Assembly: GCA_014898415.1 (NCBI GenBank)
Contig: RCTD01000019.1
Span: 62,001 to 126,000 of the forward strand
Length of the DNA: 64,000 nt
Direction of reading: 5' to 3'
Origin: Stromatinia cepivora
Taxonomy: Eukaryota; Ascomycota; Leotiomycetes; Helotiales; Sclerotiniaceae
Part shown: in pieces, positions 1 through 12,335 of the stretch
How the letters are laid out: the number at the start of each line of letters is the position of its first letter
Position numbering within the stretch: the stretch's first letter is position 1
Made by a program: the position numbers and the translations under genes
Notes under the pieces: generated by a model
Told to the model about the DNA's origin: nothing
The model's input: only the letters and a program-made list of their open reading frames with translations
The model's database searches: none

Positions 1-756
1 CATCAGTTGTATTACATCTCCACCCCGCTTACTCGCCCTCGAAATTACCCCGCAACTTATCATTCATGCTGTCCCTCATGTGTTCGTACGTGCATATACC
101 GTTATTGCAGAACTGATGATCAAATTTCTCAGCTACCTTATTGTAACGGTTGCTGCAGGCCATTTTAACACAATCCAATCGCATATCGCAAGAGGAATTT
201 TGATCACTTAGGCCCCTATTTCACCTTTTTTGTGTGTGAGCTGTGCCTTATTGTTTCACAAAATGCCATACTATTCCTCAATTCTTAGCCCAACCGTGCT
301 AATGGACAAATGGTTGCTGCAAATGAATCAATCATCCAGCTTCCTTGAGATTTCGATGGCTGAAACCACATCACATGTTTTATACAATGCAGCAACGTTC
401 CGGTTATTCTCGAATTTATCCTGCAAGAGTCACCCCATCACGATAAAACGAGGGCAGCCCGCGGTTACACTACTTGCATATGCAAGTGGGCATAAGCATG
501 TCTTCATAACGTGGGGACAGATGAGACCATGGAAAGTGACAGCCAGCCACATTACGTGAGAACTCAATCTCAATCAACATCCGTGTGACAAAGGTACATT
601 GGTACACTCTTGCTGCCGAATGAAAGCCTTTTAAAAAGGGGGAAATCCCGTTGCCTTTTTTTGTATCCATTCATCCCCATCACTCATATCTTCATTCTCA
701 TCAATCAATCGAGAACTTCAGCTTTTTCTAACCTTTCCCACATTACATTATCAACC
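1..756. other. Intergenic, left edge
   Basis: No convincing gene is visible. Open frames here lack an ATG start or protein-like composition. The last 100 bases before the downstream ATG are pyrimidine-rich (CATTC/CATCAATC runs), as in fungal promoters and 5' leaders. They probably hold the transcription start of the following gene. Confidence 0.4.
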
Positions 757-2389
757 ATGTCGTTCGACCCCTCAAGACCGATTGACGACGAGAAGGTTTG
801 GTTCCCAAAAGGAATGTTCGTCGATAATCGCACCAATTCCAGGTTTGCTTTTGACGCCGAAGACGATGAAAGAGCTTTTATATTCAACTCTTCCGACATG
901 AAGGCGCTGAATCGGTTCCTCGGGACGGGCAGGTTGCTCCCAACTAACCGCAACGATTATCTACGATCATTGGGCATCTTGCCTACTGATCCATTGAGTA
1001 CGGATCTTGCGAGCGAAGTAGATAGTCTTGTCGTGACTTATACCAAGGTGCGTGCGTGTCTCGACTGAGCGGCAATCCCCTTCAAGGCACATTGATTTAA
1101 TGATACACATGACGAGGAATAACCTTGCACTAGAAGACTGGCTATTGAGAATACTAATTCATCTGATTAGATCAAAGCAGACTGTGTATACTTCAGAGAA
1201 CACACATGGCGTAGCATCGTCGACATGGCAGCACAGATCAGAATCTATGCCACCATGGCAGGCGGAACCGAGGAGACATCGTACACAGTCCTCATGCTGA
1301 AATGGATCGGCGATTTCCACGACGAAAACAACAAACCTAACCCAGACCCAGCAAGGTTGAAGGAATTAAAAGAAGGCATCCAATGGGTGGTCAACGAGGA
1401 ACTCAGGATAATCAAACAATTGCAGGCCGGTGCTCAGGGAGCATTGACCGGGCTTGAAAAATTTCATGGCCAGTGCGAGCAACACGAATCTCGCCTAAGA
1501 GTTAATGCGACTTCACTTGAGGCTCAATTGGTCAGAGAGGGTAATGATATCGCGAGTATGCAGAAGAAGATTGATGCCGCTCAGGCAGAATTGGAAGAAT
1601 ATCAGGCAAGGATTGATGGAAGTATGAAACCTACTCTGTTCACTCTTCATTGAAAAGCACTTACTGACGGTACCCGATGCATTGTAGAGAATAAGGTGCT
1701 CACTGACGCAGCCAAATATATGTGGGTGTAAGTCATCAAGAAACAATCTTTTTTTTAACTCAGCTGAAAATAGTTAGCTGGCCAGTCGGAACTTTCATCG
1801 GAGTAGGGCTCGTTCAAAGAGCGAAAAACGAAATCAAGGGTATGACAGAGGCCATGGAAAAGATTCAAGCTGTGATGGATGAGTATGAAGCTAAGCAGAA
1901 AACGGCTTCTCGCTTACAGCTTAACATTATGTTTGTTAATGTAAGTGGTTAAATTCAAGCGAGTCCAACATATACCTAGCATGTAATACTAATAAAGAAA
2001 TTCTCTAGGGCCAAGTTAAAAATCTCACGCAGGAAATCAGACCAGCAATGCGCACTCTGGAATTACTTCAAGGAGCTTGGAAATCCATGGTTACTGATCT
2101 CGAGACGATCAAACAATTGATCGATAATGATACTGACAATATTCCTCCAATGATACTTGCGAGACCACAGATGCAGAAGATTGTTAATGAATGGAATGAG
2201 TTGAGGGATTTTGGTATGTTGGATTTCATTTGAATACTTTGATTTCAGATCATAGGATGAGTATTAATGTTACGTATAGCGAGCAACTATATTCAGAACT
2301 CGTACCTGAGCGAATCTCCGGAAAATGTTAGTGTTCAACAGTATATTCACCAGTTGGAAACTCGAGTTTTCGTCGCGACAAGATGTTGA
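757..2389 (+). CDS. Alpha-helical pore-forming-toxin-like protein (xenorhabdolysin A-like), six exons
   Basis: Exons are 757-1047, 1171-1621, 1688-1725, 1764-1940, 2009-2213 and 2280-2389; all junctions keep phase and give about 423 residues. The ATG at 757 lies in an ATCAACC context. No signal peptide is seen. The protein is almost wholly alpha-helical: an N-terminal part with an LLPTNRNDYLRSLG motif, long coiled-coil stretches (EAQLVREGNDIASMQKKIDA), then a short glycine-rich apolar segment (WPVGTFIGVGLVQ) followed by another helix pair. This order (helical bundle, apolar hairpin-like segment, helices) is typical of the ClyA/Hbl/XaxA class of alpha pore-forming proteins, mostly bacterial and secreted or binary. 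The family link is inferred from pattern, not from a search. The partner subunit is not visible nearby. Five introns show it is adapted to a fungal nucleus. It could instead be an unrelated coiled-coil protein. Confidence 0.55.
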
Positions 2390-3116
2390 GATTGAGAATT
2401 TGGGGATTATATCTGTTGGAGTTTATTTACTCTCTATAGTAGGAGATGGAGATTCAAATTGTTTGAAGTATGGTATACTTATGAATGTGGATGATTATGG
2501 TTATGATATGCAATTCTTGTATTTTGAATTTTGGACCATGGCTAGTTTTCACATAATGCAGATCTATGAAATAGTAGTTTTTGTTTACTTTAATTGGTTT
2601 AATAATGATCATGAATATTATCAATACTTCCGTCATAGGCTCTGTAAATCTCACAAATCCAACCCCGATCTGCTGCATTCTAACTATTACCAATATGTTG
2701 GGAAAATCCTACCCGGACCTAGAAATAGAATCCTAACCCCTCATCATGTCGTCATTTAAATCTGCAGCGAATTTACTAGCATGCAGATAAGTCTTACAAA
2801 CAAGTTTCATGCAACACATGCAAGATATAATCTGTTACCCACAACCAACGTGTTGGAAAGGAAAAACTTATACCCAATCAGACACCACCATTCTGCCAAC
2901 ACAAGCATAAATGCCCCTTATCTAGAAGCGAAGTCCCTAGAATAAATAGTAGTATAATCTTACCAAAGTTTCTTTTCGAACGATTATTCTTTTGCTCATT
3001 GAAATTCCATCATCGTTTATGTAGGACTTACCTCATCTCGACGCGTATTTCTGCAAAATATAATGCATATATTTAAACCGTAGACTACGATTAGAAGTGG
3101 GTTAATACTGTACATC
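2390..3116. other. Intergenic
   Basis: AT-rich spacer with no supported gene. Both strands hold only short frames without a good start. A palindrome-poor stretch precedes the small gene at 3117. Confidence 0.4.
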
Positions 3117-3430
3117 ATGAGTCAAGCTGAGGATTTCATGATCAAGCAGTCGAAGTATGGATATCAAGTAAGTGAACACCTAAAATAATCTCATAGTTAC
3201 CATCCTCTCACATAATCTAATCTTAGGTCCTAACCCTTGGCAGGTAACAAGAAGCTCTGAATCATACCATCCATACTCAAATATCCCGCAACTGAATTTC
3301 ACAGAGGTCATCATCACTTCTCGAACAACTCGAAGAACTCGGAATCCCCTGGATATATGATCCAAGAAATACGTTTAAAAGACGTCAAGAACCGCCTTTC
3401 ATCGATATTATCCGAATGGCAGAGCTCTAG
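3117..3430 (+). CDS. Small hypothetical protein, two exons
   Basis: Exon 1 is 3117-3167 and exon 2 is 3305-3430, joined in phase 0 across a 137-nt intron with a GTAAGT donor and a TTTCACAG acceptor. The product is 58 residues: a 17-residue N-terminus ending KYGYQ, then SSSLLEQLEELGIPW, a basic RNTFKRRQ patch and PPFIDIIRMAEL. Composition after the junction is far more protein-like than in the other two frames, which supports the splice. There is no signal peptide or membrane segment. The family is not recognised. It may be a fungal-specific small protein; upstream exons cannot be excluded. Confidence 0.5.
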
Positions 3431-4410
3431 GTACTATACACATTTCCTTCATAATAATATAACATATCAAAGCCACAAACTCACAAAAAACATAGCTATC
3501 TTAGATCCAAACACCAATCTAACGCTTTGAGAAACAGGCGCTATTATTCTGTTTATATCTTGTTGAACAATATGATAGCAAGGAAAAAAAATGAATGTAT
3601 GGGAACATGCATGATAGAAATCTGCTTAAGCAATAACTTATATTTCAAGTAAGCAGTCAGGATTAATATTTCGGCCAGTGTAGCCATGAGTAATTCCCCT
3701 CAATCTTAAAACTAATCACCAATTTCCCAATTAACTGAACCAACTCAAGTAATAAATCGAAAAAGACTCAAACAAATATTCTCCATTCAACCCCCTCTAC
3801 CCTCACCTCTCCGGCCATCGAGCGTACGATAACAAGGCAGAGCGCATCCTAGATCTCAGCATACCTACCAGAACATTCACACCAAGCAAAACGATAGCTC
3901 GTACCGGGCACTCATAGGCGATAAATTTACTCTTGCTAGGGACTAAGGGGATCACGAATGGAGGAATTTGAGGCTGAGATGAGGATGAATTCAAAGTGGC
4001 GGCATTTCATTGGTTTGGATTGGTAAATATGATGGATGATGTAGTCTAATATCTATCTTGTTTTGTGCCAGTTTTTAGGCGGTACTCGTTCTAAAGGTCT
4101 GATGGTCTCTGCTCCCATTCATTTTATACCAAAATCTATCGCGGAGGGCCCCTTTCTCGAGCATTTTGTGCCGGTGGAAATAGATGCTCAATAAGATAGC
4201 AGCTGCAGAATTGGTGGAGAGGAAGTACTCTTCCGTGTATCCACAGCAAGATACCACGTGATATTCATCTCCTCCTTGACGCATACCACGCTGAGCAGCG
4301 AGATGCACCGGGCTTTTGTAGTCCAACCGACCATTTCATAGTCTCCCCATGAATGCTACCACATCCCGCTCACGAATCTCTAGAAATTATCCCAGCAGTC
4401 ATCCATCTCC
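3431..4410. other. Intergenic with weak minus-strand open frames
   Basis: Minus-strand frames at 3803-3994 and 4075-4326 have moderately protein-like composition (one contains SPVHLAAQRG). They lack an ATG at their 5' ends and no splice site links them convincingly. They may be relics or untranslated 3' sequence of the gene ending at 4411. Confidence 0.25.
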
Positions 4411-5103
4411 TCAAACACCACTCCCCTGCACGACCAAACCCCACATCCCCAAACTCCCACCCCATCCCGAAACTTTCCTCTCTTGTCCCACCGGAGAAGG
4501 GAATTCCTTCAAATTCAATCGCTCCACCACGCTATACCCCAAATCCAAAAACTTGCATAATCTCAACCACTTCTCGCCTCTATAGTTTTCTCGCTCATCT
4601 AGAGAAATTCCTAATAATCTTCCTTCTTTTTCTAATGAGATTCTGACCGAGTCTAATTGCTCGTGCTGAGCAATTTCAATCGCTTCCTTTGCCTCGATTT
4701 CTGAGGCGGGTTTGGCTAGTAGTTTACTCCAAGCAGCTAAATGGGTTAGCCAGCTGTTGGCGCATGGCCTTCTTTCCAAATCAATTGCACGATTCTCTTC
4801 TTTTGACGCTGATGAGACAGGAACGATGAATTTGGTATTGGGGTATTGGAGCAAAAGCTCGTTTGACGCAGCATTTGTGGGGAGTTCGGTGAATGTATGG
4901 GTGCTGAGTTGTGGTAATGAACTATTCAACGTTTCTGATGAGATGTGTGTGTACCCCAAAGTTTGTAGGGCATTTCCTAGTGCTGAGGTGCTGGATGCAT
5001 GATCGCTGAGGATGAATATGCTGGGATGTTGGGGGGTTTCGATCTGTGTGGAGGTAGCTGCTAGGATTGGGAGGAGACCGGTGATGAAGGGTGAGAAGAA
5101 CAT
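4411..5103 (-). CDS. Sulfotransferase/P-loop-like hypothetical protein
   Basis: Single exon of 230 residues. The start is the ATG at 5103, since the longer frame upstream opens only with a non-ATG codon. The N-terminal 20 residues are hydrophobic (MFFSPFITGLLPILAATST). The body has a strand-plus-loop (HPSIFILSDHASSTSALGNA), a YPNTKFIVPV strand, an NSWLTHLAAW helix and a C-terminal KWLRLCKFLDLG...LNLKEFP segment. That order recalls fungal proteins of the P-loop sulfotransferase family, where the last motif is a W-x-x-L-C-x-F-L signature. The canonical PAPS-binding GRTGT loop is not evident, so catalytic activity is doubtful. The family call is tentative. Confidence 0.5.
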   Translation of the reverse strand: MFFSPFITGLLPILAATSTQIETPQHPSIFILSDHASSTSALGNALQTLGYTHISSETLNSSLPQLSTHTFTELPTNAASNELLLQYPNTKFIVPVSSASKEENRAIDLERRPCANSWLTHLAAWSKLLAKPASEIEAKEAIEIAQHEQLDSVRISLEKEGRLLGISLDERENYRGEKWLRLCKFLDLGYSVVERLNLKEFPSPVGQERKVSGWGGSLGMWGLVVQGSGV

Positions 5104-7361
5104 CTTTGCTTTTTGAGTGTCAATCAAGGAGAATGGATTGAAAGATGAAGAAAGGTAGAACTTTGAGACGATTCGAGAGAACAATGGCAGGAATCATTTA
5201 AAAGATATATTTACACTAAATCTACCGTGTAAGGAGCTCGTTCTATCAGCATTATCCAAGTAAGGGGAGAATCCCATTACCCCTGATCCAGCTAAAATCG
5301 TGTGCCCCTAGTGAACCATGCACGGCGGAGTGACATCGGAAGTTGATATTTTAATTTACCATGTTCACGCAACGTCTCAGTACCGACAACATTGCAATCC
5401 TCTAATCTTGAGTTATTTCTGCATTATTATCGTTACGAGGCGGTTTGATGAATAGGATCATCATTTTATGTGATTTCGAGGGGTTGTGATTCGTGAATAT
5501 GGTAAGGTTGCTGTCTGAGCATCTGGCGAATATGGAGACACGGACGGGGAAAGCTTGAGATGCGGATTCTTGGTGAAAATAAACATTCTTGGGGATTCTT
5601 CAAATTCATGCAAAGTTCGAGAATGGGAGGTCCAAGCCGATATTGGATCAGCAGGCTGTGTCTAGGCTAGGCTAGGCTATTTATGGTTCCGGATTGGGAT
5701 GAAACAGTAACAGTGGGCCTTACGGCGGTGTGGGCTAGAAGACCCTGAAACGAGGTCGAACTACAGGGTAAATAGTTACTACTTATAGAGTAGCAGGGTT
5801 GCTCACTATATTAATTTGGACCCTGAATTCAGGATAATGGGATCTAGATCAGAAAGAGATTTTGGTGAGAACGAACAAGCGCTTTACGAGGCTGCATTGG
5901 AAATTCATTCTTGCGGTCATCGAATACCGTTAATATGAGAAGTTAATAGTAGGTACTAGGGATGCATTGGAAGCAATTCCGAGAACATCTTCATTCTTTC
6001 GATGCAAGCTAAACGGTGAAGACGGGCGGGGATCAGACGATCTATTTGTGAAAAATATGGGGTCGTCCAAATGTGGCTTGAACAACGAATCTTGTGGATA
6101 TTAGTCTAGAATAAAATTGAGCAACGAACACTCATGGGTGACCGGTGAAGAGAAGGCGTGCAGATGTGATGTTTGAGAGGGTTCAAGCCAAATTTGAGAG
6201 TCGAATGCTGGTTGGCGGTATTTTGCAGTAGTTTTCGACGGACTAGTGGTGGAAGCAGCGAAAAATAACTTCGGACTCAAAATGCATATGTAATAAACAG
6301 CTGGAAGCGATCTGGTAGTATAGAACCGTATGTTCACAGCTCTGGAGTGGTGATGAGAACGCACTATGTACTTGTCGCGACTTATAAATACACCGAGAAA
6401 TATTGCTGAATGTTATAATTTTTGGAATGACCCTCATCAATTCGACAAGCCTGTCTTTCCATCCACTTTGACGTCAAGCTTCTTGTTCATGTTTCGATGG
6501 ATGCTTGCTCATTCGGAACGATGGCATTCTTGCGAGAGCTTTCACCATCAGCACACTCCTAGGCCGCGTTCCCATTGCACCAACGATGAGCTCAGTATTC
6601 GAGTCGCATAAAGTATTTCCACAGTCTTTCCTTGCGCTCGAATTGTTTAGATCCTTCGAGCTTGGTACAATTTCGCTGTCAGATTTCACCACACGATTCT
6701 CGGTTTGCCCCTCCGCAGTGTGAGGGTTTATTGTAGACATAGCCTTGAGAATCTATAATCAAATTTCGTTTCGTCGTGAAGAAATTGATCGTCCGATTTG
6801 TGCCATTCGTGCAGGCAATTGCAATCATCGTCGTGCGTATCGCGATGTATTTTTGGAGTTTTGCGAACATCGAATTTCAGTTGTGGTGAAGTATTGAGAG
6901 CACGAGCATTGCTATATGATATGAGTATCAAAATTGTCCTTACTCCTTACTTGTAAGTTATCGTCGTTCAATTCGGAAAGAGACATTTTGATCGAAAGTT
7001 GGATCAATTGCTGAATTAGCCAATGACCCATTCATTGAATTAGCTAAGCAGGCATTACACTAAATTTCCAAGCAACTTGTAGATTACATCCTTCAACCCA
7101 AATTTTTACCTCACAAGGAGTCACTTATCAACCTCATAATATCACGATACTTGTGGAAAGGAGATTTTTGTATAAACGATTGACTTCATTATGTGCCCCT
7201 GTGTTTCCTACTTCTCTTTTCCCGTCTTGGACTTGCAATTTCAAATTGTTAACAACTAAATACATGAAAGAAAATAATCAACATCTAGCCGACCCTATGT
7301 ACAGACTCGTTGGGATCTCTTGCCCTCGATAGAAAACTAAAGTGTTTCCAAAGGAGAGAAT
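5104..7361. other. Long intergenic region
   Basis: More than 2.2 kb without a supported gene. A minus-strand frame with ATG at 6740 (about 88 codons to 6474) overlaps an equally plausible plus-strand frame, so neither is called. The stretch next to 7362 is the 3' flank of the cellobiohydrolase gene. No repeats or RNA genes were recognised. Confidence 0.35.
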
Positions 7362-9030
7362 TTACTGGCATTGGGAGTAGTAAGGGCCCATGGAAACGCA
7401 GGTGCTTGCGATGCAAGTGGTAGATCCGGTGTATCCACTACCTCCGCACTGGCCAAATTTGGCAACACCAGTCGACGAAGTTGGAGTGGAGCTTTGTGCG
7501 GAGCTAACCAATTTGGTTGTAGAGCCTCCAGTGGTTCCAGAGCCAGAGCCAGCTGAGTAGGTAGAGTTGATCGGGCCCCATTTGATGTTGGAGTAGGTGA
7601 CAGAGGCGCCTGGAGAGTTGGCTTCGACATCTGCGGGAACACCCGAAGAGGCGCTACATGATCCTCGAGAGACACCGGCAGCGCTTGGAGATTTACTTGC
7701 TGGGTATGGAGCATCGAGCCACAACATATTGGCGGAATGGTCGTCCCAGATGGACATAACAAGTACCATGCCCTTTGCCATGGCTTTGCTCATCGTAGCA
7801 AGACCTCCCTTTGTGGCGAATGCATTGGTGTCGCCGAAAGCAGTCTTTTGTGCGGCACAGAAAGAGTCAGTGATGGAATTTCCAGTGACTCCGGTAACCG
7901 TAGATTTGGAGTTCGGGATAACTTTGCCGTTCTGAACATAGAATCGGCGGATTTCGCTCAAAGTGCCTGATGTTGTTCCGTCGTTGGTGATAAATTGAGT
8001 TACCACGGTGAAGACTTTGTTGGTGTCTACCTGAAGACCTGCACCGTAGAAGGAGGTGTTGCCCATGCGGTACGAGTTGAAGTCACAACCGTCGGCATCA
8101 CATAGAGATGAGTATCTTGCTCCAATGCCGCAATCTTTTCCGGTGCAACGAGTTTGCCCGTCGACGGAGCAAGGATGAGGAGTATAAGCGGTAGAAATCT
8201 TGTTCGCTTCCCAAATATCCATTTCTGAACAGCATGAACCATATTGTCCTGTTCCGGTGTTCACATCATTGCTGGAAGGAGTCCAGCCTACGGAGTTTGC
8301 CTGTGTTATAGTCAGGACATGATGAAAAACTTGAAAACTATCAAGAGGACTGGCTACTTACTTGACCGTTGATGAACTTGATGTCTTGTGGACATTGGGC
8401 ATCACAATAGCCTGTACCATATTGGGCACCAGCCTAATAAAAAAATCAATCAGTATTCGTTGCGCAAACAGACTTAGAGTTTTTGGTTACCTTGTTTGTT
8501 GGGAAGCGAGACACTCCTCCATCGGCATCCATTTCAGCAAAGTACAAGGCGCCGTTAAGACCACATGGAAGGTTCGAAACGTCCACATCAAATGTGAATT
8601 CTTGTCCCAAGAGCTTGAGCAATTGATACTGCGTTTTCGATCCAGCAGCCATCAGATAGGTACGAGAGCCGATGTTGGTGTTTGCACTCTTGGTGACGAA
8701 GTTGAGCTTAAGCGAGTTGCCACTTGTGGTAATGCCATAAGTTCCGGAATAATCCGCACCATCCAAAGCACAGTTCGCAGCGCATGTTACTGCATCAGGA
8801 CAGAGAGCGGCGTTCCAAGTGTTGCCTGTGTAGCAATTGGTGTAACCACTGGTCGTGTGGAGCCATCTCCAGTTGGCGTCGATGACAATAGACTGACTGG
8901 AAGTAGTACAGCCACTGGCAGTACATTGACTGACCGTGAGGGCAGGATGCACCTCTGCGGTATTCGTACCAATCTGCTGTGCGCGGGCGGCCGCTAGGAG
9001 GGAAGAAATGGCAAGTACTCTTGAGATCAT
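7362..9030 (-). CDS. cbh1: Cellobiohydrolase I, glycoside hydrolase family 7 with C-terminal CBM1
   Basis: Exons on the minus strand are 9030-8491, 8433-8362 and 8300-7362, all phase 0, giving 516 residues. Secreted exo-cellulase releasing cellobiose from chain ends of crystalline cellulose. The signal peptide is [17 protein letters not shown]. The GH7 catalytic core follows, with the retaining-hydrolase signature SEMDIWE: nucleophile Glu230, Asp232 and acid/base Glu235 in precursor numbering, close to the usual spacing. A Gly/Ser/Thr-rich linker (about residues 455-480) leads to a 33-residue fungal cellulose-binding module with the expected cysteines ([14 protein letters not shown]...YYSQCQ). 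Length matches CBH1 enzymes. The gene stands alone with 2-3 kb of non-coding DNA on each side, typical of a strongly regulated secreted enzyme. It appears intact. Confidence 0.97.
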
Positions 9031-9097
9031 TTTGAAAGGATGGTAATGGTAATGGTTGTGTTGGAGGATGGAGAATCCTTAACAGCGAGATCAGACA

Positions 9098-9107
9098 CAT
9101 TATATAG
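9098..9107 (-). promoter_or_regulatory. Probable TATA box of the cellobiohydrolase gene
   Basis: On the minus strand the sequence reads CTATATAAT about 70 bases upstream of the ATG at 9030, the usual place for a TATA element in a strongly expressed fungal gene. Farther upstream a GTGGGG at about 9780 fits the SYGGRG consensus for the CreA/Cre1 repressor. Both are consensus matches only. Confidence 0.45.
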
Positions 9108-11624
9108 TCTTCATTCACGCCAAGACATCTCCATTATCACGTCGCACGCACCTCGATGCAATTTCATTATCGCCTAACGCTGACAGCAATTTCAAGGGCA
9201 ATTGATAAATATGGAAATGCGGGCAGACATCCGGTTGATTAACGGCAGCAAAATATGGTAAGACCATCAATTTGCACTCCATTTTCAGACCCCTATATTG
9301 AGAGCGGGCTAGAAATCATATTCGGAGCGGAGGAAAAGAAGCCGCATGGAATAAAGTAATGGCGAAGTTGCTCAATACGAAGCGACGATACATGGGATGT
9401 AATTTGACTAACATTTCATTGTTGCCGCTTTCACATGATTCCGGTCGGCATTAGCAGCATGATACGTACTTCAGTATTAGGATTTCATCCTTGCCTCCAC
9501 TTTCGTGTTATCACAGCGACAACACTAGGATCATTTGAGATTATCCGTTCGACAGACTTATCACAAACATCGTCGGGTGATGAGCAGGGATCTTACAATA
9601 TACTAGACTTTTGATCCAAGTATATCGCTAATTTGTCGAGAATCCATTGCATATGATCAAGATAATCCGGGGACTCCAATAAGCTTAATCAAATATCCGG
9701 GATGAATGTGCAAGGTCACAACCGCTCAAAGTGATTCTGCATGGAGTCCTCCCCACATTTTCCCTAGCATTGCATATTGTGGGGTCCCCGTAGTCCCCGT
9801 ATAGTGAATAATCTGTAAATTATTGGGCATTAACCCAAGAAATGCGGAGACAAACCCCAAGTACATCTACCGTAGCACCGCCTACGCTCCAAAAACGAGA
9901 TGCGGATCTGGGAAGTCGCCAAACAGGCTAAATAGGAAAAACAGAATATCCGAAGTGCCACAACCCGCCAAGCCATGCACCGCCATCTGTCCGATACGGC
10001 TTCTTACCATATGGAAAAATTGCAGGTTTAAAGATCATCAAATTATGATTGTCCTAAACCCTTGTTATGTTATTTGAAGTTCGACATTCTCTCTCCGTAC
10101 GAGGATGATGCGTCTATCAATATCAAACCGTGATGACAGGCAATATTTTCATGATAATTTCTGCACAGCCCCGAGTTAATGCTAGTTACGAGGCTAATTG
10201 AAGAATTCATTTAGTTTCTCCATGTAAGCGCCTAGCAACGGACCGGCGAGCCGCTTCGGAGGTACCGCAATACACACATCAATCTACCAAAGTTTGGGGG
10301 CGAGATCCTTGGCGGCGAATTACAGCTCATTTATTCCATCAATCTAATTCAAAAGTACGTTGAAAAGTGGATGATTGATAGGTTTTTCCGGAGAGTGTGT
10401 TTCATAGGTAGACAGAAGTCAAAGTGAGTACCCACATTGCACCCCGTTAAACAACTGGTAAATGCTCATTACCTATCATGCCCCAGATCTAACCCACAAT
10501 GCAGATGTATGAGCCGAGGCAAGAATGCAGATGGATCTTGTAAGTTGCCGGGTCCTTGCTGTTCTGGTGACGAGCGAAATATCTTCAGCACATGGGCGTT
10601 AGCGAAAAAATGCAAATCAAATCTAATTCTCATCTGGCAGAAATGAAGAGATGCATGCCAAGACGATACGCTTCCCGATCACTGTACGATAATAATTTTC
10701 TGGGAATTTCTTCATCTTCCGGGGCTCGGAAGAACCACATAAGAAATGAGACCCTGCCAGTTTTATCATCTGCTCTTGCTTTTCATAGCCAGCGAATTCT
10801 TGTCAGTGACTAGGCTCGGCTCGGCATACCCGCTTTCCTGTCTTTAGTGATTGGAGGATCAACAATTTAAGATAAGAACATAATATAGTGGTAATCCACT
10901 GGGGTATACATGCTTTCCGAGCGGCAACCGATACGTTGAGCCGGTAGCTTTAATCCGCAGATCTTATGAAGCCATGTATCGAGCCACATGTGAATATCAT
11001 GTCAGGCACTAGTTGATGATCTGGGGTTGATCTTCGCGCCACTTATCCTCATCCTTTTTCGCCATCTATCTCATCAGTCTTTGTTCTCAGAATGTATTCC
11101 ATGACTTTCTTATTACCGGTTTCCCCATTGCTGAGGAAGAGACTTTTTGGGTTGAATTAAACTAACTTGTAGCATCTGGCAATGTTATCAGAAGCAACCT
11201 CATACTATCTCCTGTAGCAGGAGAGAAAGTTACCTACCTATTCAACGACACCGATATAATCTTAAATATATTGCTCACCGCAAATGCATTTATCTTACGT
11301 CTGCGCACGCCGAACAAAAACTCCTATACTACTGCGCAAGAATTTTGCCGCAAGCCTTACTTCATTGTCATTCTACTGTTATTCTTGCCATCTTTCTATC
11401 ATTATTGTCGTTCTCGATATTTATACTGTAAGAAAATTCCTTATACTACCAATCGTTCTCATTCTCGAATGTTTGATTATGTATCGTAATCACTGTCAGT
11501 TAATTTTTTTAATCATTTCATTGTTTTTCTATTGATGACACTCTGCACCAGAATCATTGCTAAGCTATTCACTTCATCCTCATCCTCATCCTTACCCTCA
11601 TCCGACCACTCCGAGGTCCTTCTT

Positions 11625-11780
11625 GTTACTTTTTTTTGTTGCATACCTACAATTCCGGATAATATTCTGAAACAGCCGCTCATTTTACTCTTGTTTTATT
11701 GCACATCTACAAATATCGACAATATTCTGACCCAATCAATTATCCCACGTTGTTTTGTTGGACATCTGCCACGCCTGGGG
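11625..11780 (+). repeat. Imperfect tandem repeat of about 55-60 bp
   Basis: Two clear and one partial unit share the pattern T(G)TTTTATTGCAYAYCTACAA....AATATTCTGAMCCA. Read in one frame they give related peptides (PTIPDNILKQP and STNIDNILTQS). Divergence is substantial. No gene structure could be built around them. Confidence 0.4.
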
Positions 11781-12335
11781 GAAAGTTCTCATCCAAATCC
11801 TCTATCCAGCCTGTCTCATTTGATGAAATGATAAGACAAGACACTTTGAAGGATTGATGAGTTGGTTTAATAAAATTGATACAACGAGCTCTACCTTCGG
11901 TTCATATAATGATTTTGAATTAGTCAATGCCAAGTTTTGCCACTAAAATTGATGCAAAAATAAGTCTCAAAGCCACACTCCCTTCCGATTCGTGTCGTGA
12001 ACCTCTAGTGGCTAGAGAATTAGATCTGATTCGGACAAGCAACGGAGGCATGAGTGAGTTGGTGTATAGTATCTCAACCACTTCGGTTTAGCTATAACTC
12101 GACCTGGAATGTGCCTCATCTCAGGGTACAATTCCTATTGTTGATAATCCTCATCGCACTAAAGATTATTCTGCCGACGTCGATTGTTAAAGTAGTTGGG
12201 AATAGGTTTCCAAGAAGCAATAGCTATCTTGATTTCGAACACTGAAATGACATTTTAGTGCATGTACCCATTTCTATTAGATTGCTCAACGTGATACTGC
12301 ATCTCAAGTGTAACAAGATATACAATTCCACCAAC

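Noticed and set aside
230..559. Open frame of 109 codons on the plus strand near the left edge
   Set aside because: It begins at TTG rather than ATG, composition is not protein-like, and a minus-strand frame overlaps it equally well.
2325..2759. 144-codon plus-strand frame
   Set aside because: It overlaps the end of the spliced gene in another frame, starts at TTG, and is rich in Tyr/Asn/Ile as expected from AT-rich non-coding DNA.
5240..5330. Possible second copy of the AGTCCCTTACCCC MITE ends (AAGGGG...ATTACCCCTGATCC)
   Set aside because: Similarity is limited to short C/G runs; no inverted partner or TA flanks.
7597..7935. Plus-strand frames within the cellobiohydrolase
   Set aside because: They are antisense shadows of a clearly coding GH7 gene.
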